A stretch of 64,000 bases of DNA from contig NZ_JAACJR010000008.1 in NCBI RefSeq assembly GCF_009939225.1, positions 1,299,107 to 1,363,106 on the forward strand, in the 5' to 3' direction. The notes under the pieces were generated by a model, which had not been told where the DNA came from, did not search any database, and worked only from the letters and a program-made list of their open reading frames with translations. This DNA is from Sediminibacterium soli. Its GTDB lineage: Bacteria > Bacteroidota > Bacteroidia > Chitinophagales > Chitinophagaceae. A program made the position numbers and the translations under genes. Shown piece by piece: positions 42,804 through 51,757 of this stretch (within the stretch, counting starts at the first letter, position 1; every line of letters starts with the position of its first letter).

Positions 42804-44786
42804 TTAATACGCCAGCAGTTTGTCCACAACCTCCTGCAGCCTGCTTTTTGCCAGGAAATTTTTCTCCAGGTCTGTATTGAAAGGCACGGCCGTATCCAGC
42901 GATGCGCACCGCATCACCGGCGCATCGAGGTATTCGAAAACATGTTCCGTGATCCAGGCGCTGATCTCGGCCCCGATGCCTCCCGTAAGCGTGTCTTCGT
43001 GCAGGATCAGCACCTTTCCTGTTTTGATCACCGTTTGCCTGATGGCATCGTAGTCAAGCGGCTGCAGCGTGCGCAGGTCAAGGATATCGATCGAAACGCC
43101 CGGATGCTGTTCCTGGTATTCGATGGCCCAGTGAACGCCTGCGCCATAAGTAATTAACGATATATCCGTTCCTTCGCTGACGGTCTTCGCCTTGCCGATC
43201 GGTGTTTCGTAGTATCCATCCGGAACGGCGCCTGTAACGCTGCGGTAAAGCGCTTTGTGTTCAAAGAACATCACCGGGTTGGGATCATGGATGGCAGCGA
43301 TGAGCAATCCTTTGGCGTCTTCCGCTGTTGCGGGATATACCACTTTCAGTCCCGGCACATGTGTAAACCAGGCTTCGTTGCTCTGCGAATGAAAAGGGCC
43401 GGCACCCACGCCACCTCCTGTGGGCATGCGGATCACCACATCGGCGTTCTGTCCCCAGCGGTAGTATATCTTGGCCAGGTTGTTCACGATCTGGTTAAAC
43501 CCCACCGATACAAAATCGGCAAACTGCATTTCCATTACGCTCTTGTATCCTTCCAGGCTCAGCCCAAGGCATGCACCCACCACAGCGCTTTCGCATAAAG
43601 GTGTATTGCGCACCCTGGCCGTACCGTATTTTGCGGCAAACCCTTCGGTGATCTTAAAGGCCCCGCCATATCCGGCAATATCCTGGCCCATCAGCACCAG
43701 GTTATCGCAACGGTCCATACTTTGCGAAAGCGCTTCGGAGATCGCATCGATATAGCGGATTTCCCTGGTATCCGTGGTAACCGTTTCGTTTGCCGTTCCC
43801 TGTTTTGGCCTGGCATACATATCCGCCAGTTCGGTATTTGTATCGATGGTGATGGCGGCGGCCTGCTGCGCTGTCTGCAGTTCCATTTCTATGTATCCCC
43901 TGAATTCATTGCGTATATCGGCCACCTGCATTTCTGTGATGATCTGCTCCTGCAGCAGGTACTGCTCAAAATTCCTGATCGGGTCTTTGCCTGCCCATTC
44001 TTCAAACAATGCAACGGGCACATATTTGGTACCGCTGGCTTCCTCATGTCCGCGCATACGGAACGTCATACATTCCACCAGGTAGGGTTTCCGGCGACTG
44101 ATACAATAGTCGCGAACACCGCGGATGGTATGGTACACGTCAAGAATATTATTGCCGTCGATACGCACGCCTTCCATACCGTACCCCCTGGCTTTATCTG
44201 CCAGGTTTTCGCAGCGGTATTGCTCCGATACCGGTGTGCTTAGCCCGTAACCGTTGTTCTCTATCACAAATACCACGGGCAGGTCCCATACCGCTGCAAG
44301 GTTCAGCGCTTCGTGAAAATCGCCTTCGCTGGTGCCGCCATCGCCTGTAAACGCCAGGGATGCTTTTTGTTCCTGCCGGAGTGTATAAGCAAGCGATACC
44401 CCATCGGCAATGGCCAGCTGCGGCCCCAGGTGCGAGATCATACCGCAGATATAATGGGGTTTGCTGCCAAAATGAAAACTCCGCTCACGTCCTTTGCTGT
44501 AGCCTTCTTTGTTACCCTGCCACTGCATAAAGAGTTTGTGCAAAGGCATCTGGCGCGAGGTGAATATGCCCAGGTTGCGGTGCAGCGGCATGATCCATTC
44601 ATCGTGCTGCATTGCCAGTGCACAACCCACCGCGATCGCCTCCTGCCCGATACCGCTGAACCATTTGCTGATCTTTCCCTGCCGCAGCAATACCAGCATT
44701 TTCTCTTCGATCATGCGCGGCAGCAACAGGTTGCGGTAGAGGTAAACCAGTTCTTCGTTGGAGAGTGATTGGCGGTTGAAATCCAT
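42804..44786 (-). CDS. 2-oxoacid dehydrogenase E1, alpha and beta subunits fused
   Basis: 660 residues. E1 decarboxylates a 2-oxoacid with thiamine diphosphate and loads the lipoyl group of E2. The alpha half (about 1-330) has the ThDP motif GDGGTSEGDFHEA...VIENN (Gly148-Asn178). The beta half (about 337-660) has GQDIAGYGGAFKITEGF and VPGLKVVYPATAEDAKGLL. The fusion is seen across Bacteroidota, where it is assigned to branched-chain 2-oxoacids or pyruvate; the sequence does not decide. No E2 or E3 is adjacent; the E2 at 980-2614 is 40 kb away. Confidence 0.92.
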   Translation of the reverse strand: MDFNRQSLSNEELVYLYRNLLLPRMIEEKMLVLLRQGKISKWFSGIGQEAIAVGCALAMQHDEWIMPLHRNLGIFTSRQMPLHKLFMQWQGNKEGYSKGRERSFHFGSKPHYICGMISHLGPQLAIADGVSLAYTLRQEQKASLAFTGDGGTSEGDFHEALNLAAVWDLPVVFVIENNGYGLSTPVSEQYRCENLADKARGYGMEGVRIDGNNILDVYHTIRGVRDYCISRRKPYLVECMTFRMRGHEEASGTKYVPVALFEEWAGKDPIRNFEQYLLQEQIITEMQVADIRNEFRGYIEMELQTAQQAAAITIDTNTELADMYARPKQGTANETVTTDTREIRYIDAISEALSQSMDRCDNLVLMGQDIAGYGGAFKITEGFAAKYGTARVRNTPLCESAVVGACLGLSLEGYKSVMEMQFADFVSVGFNQIVNNLAKIYYRWGQNADVVIRMPTGGGVGAGPFHSQSNEAWFTHVPGLKVVYPATAEDAKGLLIAAIHDPNPVMFFEHKALYRSVTGAVPDGYYETPIGKAKTVSEGTDISLITYGAGVHWAIEYQEQHPGVSIDILDLRTLQPLDYDAIRQTVIKTGKVLILHEDTLTGGIGAEISAWITEHVFEYLDAPVMRCASLDTAVPFNTDLEKNFLAKSRLQEVVDKLLAY

Positions 44787-44847
44787 GGATCAGAAATAGG
44801 CACCCAAGTTAAGCAATGCGCAGGAAACCCGTTATACGGACCGGAGG

Positions 44848-44958
44848 AATCAGCGGATTATGGATTGGCGGATTGATTTCAATGGACCATTCGGCGGGCT
44901 GCTGCATCGGGATTCCAAAAATCCAGCAATCCTTATTCCACTAATCCATAATCCGCAA
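44848..44958. repeat. palindrome family B, copy 1
   Basis: Perfect arms GCGGATTATGGATT (44853-44866) and AATCCATAATCCGC (44943-44956) with looser pairing further inward, about 76 nt apart. A relative with GGCGGATT/AATCCGC arms occurs at 48833-48980. Confidence 0.7.
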
Positions 44959-44979
44959 ATCCGTAATTCAAAAAAAAAA

Positions 44980-45003
44980 GCCGTAGAGCGATTACTCTAC
45001 GGC
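44980..45003 (-). terminator. intrinsic terminator for the Bax inhibitor-1 gene
   Basis: Stem GCCGTAGAG/CTCTACGGC with a 6-nt loop. On the minus strand it is followed by nine T, 22 bp past the stop at 45026. Confidence 0.85.
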
Positions 45004-45025
45004 CCGGGTGTATGAAATGATTGGC

Positions 45026-45766
45026 TTAATCCCTTCTGCTGCCAAAAAGGCGCAACAGCATCAGGAACAGGTTGATAAAATCCAGGTAAAGCGTGAGGGC
45101 TCCCATTATGGAACGCTTCTTCACTTCCACGGCCGCTACGCCGTTGTGTTCGATGCCTTCACCGATATATTTTAGTTTCTGCACGTCATAGGCGGTCAGG
45201 CCGGTAAACACCAGTACACCGATAAAACTGATCACATACCCCATGGAATCGCTTTTCATGAAAAGATTGATCAGCGAAGCGATCACGATGCCGATCAGTC
45301 CCATCGTCATGATACGACCGAAAGAGGTCAGGTCCTTGTCGGTGGTATATCCCATGAATGCCATTACACCGAACATGGCCGCGGCAGACAAAAAGCAGGC
45401 TACCACCGATCCGGTTGTATAGATCAGCAGGATAAAACCGAAACTGATGCCGTTGATCGCCGCATAAGCGATGAACAGGCCGAGCATCAGGGGCGCCGGC
45501 AGCCTGTTGTAACCAAATGACATCAGCAGTACAAAAGCCAGCGGAGCAAACATTACGATATAGCCCAGCGGGTTAAGACCGGTGCCATCTGCTTTTATCA
45601 GGTAAGCCAGCAGGTTGAGGTTGTTCGAAAACAAAAAAGCAAACAAAGCCGATACACCCAGCGCCAGGAACATCAGCGAGAATACATTGGCCATAAACTT
45701 TCTCGCGCCTGTTCTTTCCTGTACAATCGTGTAATCGATATTCGTGCTGCGGTTCTGTAGTTCCAT
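45026..45766 (-). CDS. Bax inhibitor-1/YccA family membrane protein
   Basis: 246 residues with seven membrane segments, after a polar N-terminus. Family landmarks are FMANVFSLMFLALGVSA, YNRLPAPLMLGLF and the final DVQKLKYIGEGIEHN (cytoplasmic loop) with ALTLYLDFINLFLMLLRLFG. In bacteria this family conducts Ca2+ or modulates FtsH; role here not shown. A TATATTTG box is 15 bp before the ATG and a strong terminator follows the stop, so it is a single-gene unit. Confidence 0.92.
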   Translation of the reverse strand: MELQNRSTNIDYTIVQERTGARKFMANVFSLMFLALGVSALFAFLFSNNLNLLAYLIKADGTGLNPLGYIVMFAPLAFVLLMSFGYNRLPAPLMLGLFIAYAAINGISFGFILLIYTTGSVVACFLSAAAMFGVMAFMGYTTDKDLTSFGRIMTMGLIGIVIASLINLFMKSDSMGYVISFIGVLVFTGLTAYDVQKLKYIGEGIEHNGVAAVEVKKRSIMGALTLYLDFINLFLMLLRLFGSRRD

Positions 45767-45781
45767 CGTTCGTGTTTTTTA

Positions 45782-45789
45782 CAAATATA
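45782..45789 (-). promoter_or_regulatory. -7 box TATATTTG for the Bax inhibitor-1 gene
   Basis: Perfect TAnnTTTG match 15 bp before the ATG at 45766. Confidence 0.65.
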
Positions 45790-45864
45790 CTGTTATGAAT
45801 GGAGGAATGGAAGGGTTTTAGCATTGCATTAGAGAATGGGGAAGGGAGGGCGTGAGACGTCAGA

Positions 45865-45884
45865 CGTGAGTTAGCGTGAGTTGG
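45865..45884 (+). repeat. left decamer array, 2 x CGTGAGTTNN
   Basis: Units CGTGAGTTAG and CGTGAGTTGG, same unit and period as at 714-743; its inverted partner is at 45966-45995. Confidence 0.8.
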
Positions 45885-45965
45885 GTAGGGTTGTAAGATA
45901 ATAAGCCGGCGATGCCGTAAAAAAGCGAATCCCTTTCAACTTCGACATCCATATCCCCCTCACCT

Positions 45966-45995
45966 CTCACGATAACTCACGTCAACTCACGATGC
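45966..45995 (-). repeat. right decamer array, 3 x CTCACGNNAA
   Basis: Units CTCACGATAA, CTCACGTCAA, CTCACGATGC. Inverted with respect to 45865-45884, 82 bp apart. The pair lies 3' of the polysaccharide deacetylase gene and 5' of the Bax inhibitor gene's promoter, both on the minus strand. Confidence 0.8.
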
Positions 45996-46008
45996 CCATC
46001 AGGCTGCC

Positions 46009-46839
46009 TCATTTCCTCCCCCTCACTCCCGGATAATGATCCAGGGTCTCGAAGACATAGCGGGGGTTTTGTTTGAGGATGCCGATGAATTTGGCAAGCG
46101 AATCGGCGTCTGAAGGATGCTGAAACATCCTGTCGTGCGTAAGGATCACCAGGTGCCTGGGTGTATGCGTTCTGTTGTTTGCGAATGCGCTGTCTACCTC
46201 TGCTGCCAGTTGCCCCGGCGTCTGCACCGGTCTTGCGCGTTTGTTGAAATGCCATTCCACATCCCAGCCGATCACATAGTAGCCGGCGCTGTCGAGCAGC
46301 CTGGCGATGGGTCTGGTAAGCCAGCTTGCCTTAATGGCGCCGGTTTCGGCCCAGGCATTGTTGCCCGGCAGCCTGGCGATGCGGTAGGGAACATGCATGG
46401 AGTCCTGCGCTTTCAGAAAATCCAGTTCCGCCGATCCGGGATGCAGGTAAAAATCACGGTACCTGCCTCTTGCATGACTGTAACTGTGATTGGCCAGCAA
46501 AAAATCGGGATACGACTCGCGAACCGTGGTAACGATCTTCGGGCCATCGCTTTTCATGGCGCTGTGCAGTCCTACCATAAAAAAACTGGCTTTGATCCTC
46601 TCCCTGCGGCAGAGTTCATAACAGGCAAGCGTGCCGTGCTGCGGCCCGTCGTCAAAACTGAGATAGATATACTGTTTGGTGCTGTCGTAAGCCAGTGGTT
46701 GCCAGTCGAATTTATTACGCACCGGCTTGTCTCCTTCCGTTTCGCCGGTACCGCCCTCGTCGCCGCGGGCATTAACACAGCCTTGCCATACAACACAGCC
46801 CATCGCCAGCAGGGCGATAGCCAGGAATACACGTTTCAT
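46009..46839 (-). CDS. polysaccharide deacetylase (NodB/CE4) family, exported
   Basis: 276 residues. CE4 enzymes remove acetyl groups from peptidoglycan, chitin or other glycans. Motif 1 is SFDDGPQ (Asp63, Asp64), the metal motif is HSYSH, and the late ILTHD supplies the catalytic His region. The start has a hydrophobic signal with Cys15 and Cys21; whether either is a lipobox is unclear. The usual motif-3 Arg region is weak, so substrate is open. It is alone on its strand. Confidence 0.87.
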   Translation of the reverse strand: MKRVFLAIALLAMGCVVWQGCVNARGDEGGTGETEGDKPVRNKFDWQPLAYDSTKQYIYLSFDDGPQHGTLACYELCRRERIKASFFMVGLHSAMKSDGPKIVTTVRESYPDFLLANHSYSHARGRYRDFYLHPGSAELDFLKAQDSMHVPYRIARLPGNNAWAETGAIKASWLTRPIARLLDSAGYYVIGWDVEWHFNKRARPVQTPGQLAAEVDSAFANNRTHTPRHLVILTHDRMFQHPSDADSLAKFIGILKQNPRYVFETLDHYPGVRGRK

Positions 46840-46979
46840 AGTAGCATAGTTCTGGGTGCTAAAATAGCAACAAGCGGGATTTTCTCACAAAATTCCCCTC
46901 TGCGTAAGTATTAAATTCCTCATAATTCTCAAGGTTTGCGTGGGTTGAGTATATTTATCCCCGTAAATACCACTTTGAG

Positions 46980-48827
46980 ATGAACAGGAAAGAAGAGACG
47001 TTACAGAATGTCGTTATCAAGTTTGCCGGCGACAGCGGCGATGGCATGCAACTTACCGGACAGCAGTTTACCAATAACACTGCTTTATTAGGCATTGACC
47101 TGGCTACTTTTCCCGATTTCCCTGCCGAGATCAGGGCCCCTATCGGTACCCTTCCGGGGGTGAGCGGGTTTCAGCTGCATTTTTCCTCGAATAAAGTGTT
47201 TACCCCGGGCGATATTGCCGATGTGCTGGTGGCGATGAATGCCGCCGCGCTGAAAGTGAACCTGAAAGCCCTGAAACCGGGCGGAAAGATCATCGTTAAC
47301 CTCGAAGGATTCGATGCCAAGAACCTGCGCCTGGCCAATTATGCCGATGGCATTAACCCGCTGGAAGACGGCAGCCTAGATAATTACGAAGTGATCAGGA
47401 TAGATGTGACCAAGCTCACACGCGAAGCTGTTAAGGATTTTCCAGAACTGGGCAACAAGGAACGCGACCGTGCAAAGAATATGTTCGTGCTGGGTTATAT
47501 CTACTGGATGTACAACCGGAGCCTCGAGAACACCATCGAGTTCCTGAAAGAGAAATTCGGCAAAAAACCGGCTATCCTCGAGAGTAATATCAAGGTGTTG
47601 CAGGCCGGTTACAACTATGGCGATACCACCGAAACCTTCACCACCCGCTATAAAGTGGAGAAGGCGAAAATGAAACCCGGTCTCTACCGCAGCATCATGG
47701 GTAACCAGGCATTGTCACTGGGACTGATAGCCGCGGGTGAGAAAAGCGGTCTGGAGGTTTTCCTCGGCGCCTACCCCATCACACCTGCTTCGGATATACT
47801 GCATGAGCTCAGCAAATACAAAAGTTTTGGCATCAAGACCTTCCAGGCCGAAGACGAAATTGCGGCGATTGCGGCGGCCATCGGTGCCAGCTACGGCGGC
47901 GCATTGGGCGTAACCGCCACATCGGGCCCCGGTATGGCTTTGAAAACAGAAGCGATGGGACTGGCCGTGATGCTCGAGATACCGCTGGTGATCATCAATA
48001 TCCAGCGCGGCGGACCCTCAACCGGTTTGCCCACCAAAACAGAACAGAGCGATCTGCTGCAGGCCTACTATGGCCGCAACGGCGAATGCCCCATGCCTGT
48101 GATCGCAGCGGCGACACCCAGCGACTGCTTTGATGCGGTATACGAGGCCGTACGCATTTCCATACAGCATATGACGCCGGTTACGCTGCTGAGCGATGGG
48201 TATATCGCCAATGGTGCAGAACCCTGGAAATTCCCCACCACCTCCGATCTTTCGCCTATCACCGTCAATTTCAAAAAAGAACTGGCGGAAGATGAGCCAA
48301 AATTCCAGCCTTACAGAAGGGATGTAAAACTGGCGCGCTCATGGGCCATACCCGGAACACCGGGTCTGGAGCACCGCATCGGCGGACTGGAAAAGCAGGA
48401 CGTTACGGGCAATATCAACTATGAACCCGAAAACCACCAGCATATGGTGAATATCCGCCAGGCCAAGGTTGACAAGATAGCGGACCATATTCCCCTGCAA
48501 AAAATAGAAGTGGGCGCCGAAAAAGGCAAGGTACTCGTGATCGGCTGGGGCTCTACCTATGGCGCCATCAAGAGCGCGGTGCTGCAGCTCGAAGCCGAAG
48601 GACAGGCAGTAAGCCATGTACACCTGCGTTATGTACGCCCCTTCCCGAAAAACCTCGGGGATATCCTGAAGAATTTCGAGAAAGTGCTTGTTCCTGAAAT
48701 CAACAACGGCCAGCTCGTAAAAATCCTCCGCGACCAGTACCTGGTAGATGCGAAGCCCTATAACAAGGTAATGGGTATTCCTATTACCAAGGGAGAGTTG
48801 GTGGATGTGATTAAGAAGATGTTATAA
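46980..48827 (+). CDS. korA: 2-oxoacid:ferredoxin oxidoreductase, fused gamma-alpha subunit
   Basis: 615 residues. In the complex this chain, with a beta subunit, oxidises a 2-oxoacid (2-oxoglutarate is the usual Bacteroidota substrate) to acyl-CoA and reduces ferredoxin. The N-terminal gamma part (about 1-190) has IKFAGDSGDGMQLTGQQF, and the alpha part (about 230-615) has YPITPASDIL, QAEDEIAAIAAAIGASYGGA and ATSGPGMALKTEA. The beta subunit with thiamine and Fe-S sites is not downstream; the next gene is on the other strand. Confidence 0.9.
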   Translation: MNRKEETLQNVVIKFAGDSGDGMQLTGQQFTNNTALLGIDLATFPDFPAEIRAPIGTLPGVSGFQLHFSSNKVFTPGDIADVLVAMNAAALKVNLKALKPGGKIIVNLEGFDAKNLRLANYADGINPLEDGSLDNYEVIRIDVTKLTREAVKDFPELGNKERDRAKNMFVLGYIYWMYNRSLENTIEFLKEKFGKKPAILESNIKVLQAGYNYGDTTETFTTRYKVEKAKMKPGLYRSIMGNQALSLGLIAAGEKSGLEVFLGAYPITPASDILHELSKYKSFGIKTFQAEDEIAAIAAAIGASYGGALGVTATSGPGMALKTEAMGLAVMLEIPLVIINIQRGGPSTGLPTKTEQSDLLQAYYGRNGECPMPVIAAATPSDCFDAVYEAVRISIQHMTPVTLLSDGYIANGAEPWKFPTTSDLSPITVNFKKELAEDEPKFQPYRRDVKLARSWAIPGTPGLEHRIGGLEKQDVTGNINYEPENHQHMVNIRQAKVDKIADHIPLQKIEVGAEKGKVLVIGWGSTYGAIKSAVLQLEAEGQAVSHVHLRYVRPFPKNLGDILKNFEKVLVPEINNGQLVKILRDQYLVDAKPYNKVMGIPITKGELVDVIKKML

Positions 48828-48832
48828 TGCAC

Positions 48833-48980
48833 GAATTAGCGAATTCCGGATTGGCGGATTAAGGGATCAACAGATTAACTTTTTTGGCCCGATGGAACAG
48901 GTTTCGCCGGGGCAATTCAAAATATCCGTCCCCAATTAGCGAATTCCCAATCCGCAAATCCGCTAATTCACAATCCATTA
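48833..48980. repeat. palindrome family B, copy 2
   Basis: The left part (GCGAATTCCGGATTGGCGGA, from 48839) and the right part (from about 48936) pair over about 25 bp with a small indel: both carry GCGAATTC and AATCCGC-type cores. It fills the gap between convergent korA and the FUSC gene. Relative of 44848-44958. Confidence 0.65.
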
Positions 48981-51203
48981 ATCCCCAATCTTCCCACTCA
49001 CCTTCTCAATATCCACCGCTATTTTGTAGATGAAATAGAACTGGTCGGTGATGGATTTGAAATCGGAAAGAAATTGCCGGGTATTGGATTCCATCTGGCC
49101 GGCGCGCAGTTCTTCCTGGCGTTTGCGCATAAGTTCGTTTACACGTTTGTCGAGTATGCGTATCTGGGTGGTATCGGGTTTGGGAGCCCCTTCTTCCCGT
49201 TTGCCATCCATCGATTTTCTTGCCTGCTGCAGTGCAAACACACTGGCGTTGATCAGCGGTATGTATTCCTGGCTGATGTATTCGGGTTCCAGTGTATCGA
49301 TATAATAGGAAAGTGTGGCAATATGCGAATTCAGCATATGCACCGCCACCACGAACTGGTGTATCTGCTCTATCTTCTTCTGTTTGCTTTTGGGTTCGGA
49401 CAACATACGCGTAAAACCGTCCGACAGGTTGGCCATCGACACCCAGCTGTTTTTACGCAGTAAGATCCGCGCCTTGTTTTCCGTAACGGTGCCGGTAAAT
49501 GCGCCGGATGCCGACTGGTAATAGATCAGCGCATCGGTAAGTGATTTCTTCATGTACACATTGATCTGCTGGTGCTCCCATACCGGTACAAACAGGCTGC
49601 CGAATACAAAGGCGATGGCGGAACCGATCGCGGTATCGATGATCCTGTCGCGCAGGATCGATTTGAAATCCTGCGGATCCAGCAGGTGAAACATCAGCAG
49701 GATGTACAGCGTCATCAATATCACGCTCACCAGGTACTGTTTGCGCATAAAACTGTAGGCACCGATCATGCTCAGCGTAAGCAGGATGATCACGGAAGTG
49801 TTGTCTCGTATCAGGTACAGCGACAAAGCGCCCAATGCAGCGCCGATAAGGGTTCCGCCCAGTCGCTCCCAGTTACGCTGGCGGGTAAGGCTATAACCCG
49901 GTTTCAGTATCACGATAACCGTCAGCAATATCCAGTAGCTGTGTCCGAAAGCAAGGAACTGCGCAATGATATAGGCAAACAGCGATGCAAAAGCGATCCG
50001 GAGCGAATGACGGAATATATTGGATGTAAAACTGAGATTATCGATCAGCAGTTTCGGATCCACCGGTTCATGGGTGATAAAGGCATCGGGATCGGGCGCG
50101 CTGAACTTTTTCCTGCGCAGCCTGGCATCGTAGGTGGTGTACTGGTGAAGTGTGCGGATACGTGTGGCCAGTTCATCGATACTGTCCAGGATATGCCGCA
50201 GGCTGATAAACCCTTCCAGGTTTTCGGGACTGAGTTCTCTGGCCCTCAGTTCCTGTAAATGTTTTCTTTCCTCGGAAAGCTCGGCATCAACCGCGTCGTC
50301 GTGGATCGATTTACGGCCGCTTTTCAGGGCGATGCCGATCTTGTCAAGCTCGTTCGCCAGTGTTACGATCAGGTGCCGGTATTCCTCCAGTATGCCGCTT
50401 GTATCGAAATACCGGTGCAGCTTTTCATAATCCTGGTGCGAGGTCATCACGATCTCGAACAGATCCGATACATCGAGGAACACCATCATCAATACCCGGC
50501 TGGTATGGGTGGACTCTTTTACAATGCTTCTTGTTTTAAAGATGAGATCGGCCACCAGCGCCTGTTTTTCCTGAACGGCGATCTGTGCCCTTACGATCTC
50601 TTCATAGTCCTTTTCGTAGCTGAAACCCGTATCGTAGAAATTCGCTTTTGCCTTCAGGTATTCGGCGGTGGCCATCACATATTCGCCCAAGGCCTGCTGT
50701 ATGATCTTGTAGGGTCTTATCGAATGCAAAAAACTGCTCAGCAACAGGTACCATGCGCCGCCTGCCAGCAGGTACAAAGCATTGTACAGGATTTGAATAC
50801 CCGCCAGTTGGTGCTGTGTCTGCAATACCAGTACCACCAGGGTCGCCAGACCGATGGCGGTGGCACGGGCACCGTATACACCGATCATGGAAGCCGCAAA
50901 ACAGCAAGCAGGCAATACCAGCATGAACAGCCAGGGTACGGCCTGTGTATAGCCTGCCAGCAACGCTATGGCAAATACCAGCAGCCCGCTTACGATCATA
51001 CCGTTTCGCCGGTGGTGAATGGGGCCGGGATTATCGGTAAGACTCACGCTGAGCGCACCCAGCGCCACGGCCAGTCCCACCGACAGCAGGTCATAATAAG
51101 CAAACAACAATACCGGTGCAAGAATGGCCACCGTCATGCGCACGCCATCGCTTACATAATAGCTGTTGATGAAACTGCGGTATTGTTTGAGGTAGTAATC
51201 CAA
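48978..51203 (-). CDS. FUSC/YccS-like inner membrane protein
   Basis: 741 residues. Two blocks of about five to six membrane helices (about 15-165 and 390-510), each followed by a long helical cytoplasmic part, give the YccS/FUSC layout related to aromatic acid efflux and AaeB. Typical stretches are FGHSYWILLTVIVILKPGYSLTRQRNWERLGGTLIGAALG in the second block. The start codon is TTG at 51203 (then DYYLKQYRSF); the first in-frame ATG is 22 codons later and would cut into the first helix region. Substrate unknown. Confidence 0.88.
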   Translation of the reverse strand: MDYYLKQYRSFINSYYVSDGVRMTVAILAPVLLFAYYDLLSVGLAVALGALSVSLTDNPGPIHHRRNGMIVSGLLVFAIALLAGYTQAVPWLFMLVLPACCFAASMIGVYGARATAIGLATLVVLVLQTQHQLAGIQILYNALYLLAGGAWYLLLSSFLHSIRPYKIIQQALGEYVMATAEYLKAKANFYDTGFSYEKDYEEIVRAQIAVQEKQALVADLIFKTRSIVKESTHTSRVLMMVFLDVSDLFEIVMTSHQDYEKLHRYFDTSGILEEYRHLIVTLANELDKIGIALKSGRKSIHDDAVDAELSEERKHLQELRARELSPENLEGFISLRHILDSIDELATRIRTLHQYTTYDARLRRKKFSAPDPDAFITHEPVDPKLLIDNLSFTSNIFRHSLRIAFASLFAYIIAQFLAFGHSYWILLTVIVILKPGYSLTRQRNWERLGGTLIGAALGALSLYLIRDNTSVIILLTLSMIGAYSFMRKQYLVSVILMTLYILLMFHLLDPQDFKSILRDRIIDTAIGSAIAFVFGSLFVPVWEHQQINVYMKKSLTDALIYYQSASGAFTGTVTENKARILLRKNSWVSMANLSDGFTRMLSEPKSKQKKIEQIHQFVVAVHMLNSHIATLSYYIDTLEPEYISQEYIPLINASVFALQQARKSMDGKREEGAPKPDTTQIRILDKRVNELMRKRQEELRAGQMESNTRQFLSDFKSITDQFYFIYKIAVDIEKVSGKIGD

Positions 51204-51302
51204 GTAAAATACGAATTACAAAATGGGTTGACGGGTTCCTTATACGAATGTAACAAGAAAGCGGCAGGAGTGAGGGCCGCCGGCGCAACAACAAATGTTT
51301 AC

Positions 51303-51310
51303 TAATTTTG
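51303..51310 (+). promoter_or_regulatory. -7 box TAATTTTG for the YjbR gene
   Basis: Perfect TAnnTTTG match ending 4 bp before the ATG at 51315, implying a leaderless message. Confidence 0.6.
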
Positions 51311-51314
51311 TGCC

Positions 51315-51650
51315 ATGGACATTGAACAGCTGAGGGAATATTGTTTAAGCAAACCCGGAGTGGAAGAAACCTTTCCCTTTGGTCCCGACACACTTGTGTT
51401 CAAGGTAAAGGGCAAAGTGTTTCTGCTTACCGGACTCGACAGTTATCCCATGCGATTCAATGTTAAATGCGACCCCGACAGGGCCGTTGAGCTGAGGGAA
51501 GAATACCCGCAGCAGGTATTACCCGGCTACCATATGAACAAAACACACTGGAACACCATCGTTGCCGACGGCAGGCTGAACGGGAACCAGCTAAAAGCAT
51601 TCATCGATCATTCCTACGAACTGGTGGCAGCACCCAAAAGAAAAAAATAG
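51315..51650 (+). CDS. MmcQ/YjbR family DNA-binding-like protein
   Basis: 111 residues. The family pattern is complete: YCLSKPGVEETFPFGPDTLVFKV, KVFLLTGL, FNVKCDPDRAVELREEY, PGYHMNKTHWNTI and an ending SYELV. YjbR has a CyaY-like fold and a double-wing arrangement; the function is not established. It starts 4 bp after a perfect -7 box. Confidence 0.9.
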   Translation: MDIEQLREYCLSKPGVEETFPFGPDTLVFKVKGKVFLLTGLDSYPMRFNVKCDPDRAVELREEYPQQVLPGYHMNKTHWNTIVADGRLNGNQLKAFIDHSYELVAAPKRKK

Positions 51651-51678
51651 TTGTACGCTCTGCGAGCCTATGCACCTC

Positions 51679-51727
51679 CTGCGTCTCTGCGGTGAATAAT
51701 TGGCATTCTTTTACCGCAGAGACGCAG
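51679..51727. repeat. palindrome family C, CTGCGTCTCTGCGGT
   Basis: Perfect 15-bp arms CTGCGTCTCTGCGGT (51679-51693) and ACCGCAGAGACGCAG (51713-51727), 19-nt loop, between the convergent YjbR and nth genes. A shorter CTCTGCG lies just before it. Likely a terminator-like or REP-type element seen in other Bacteroidota. Confidence 0.75.
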
Positions 51728-51757
51728 AGAACAATCCGATAATCCGCCAATCAACAT

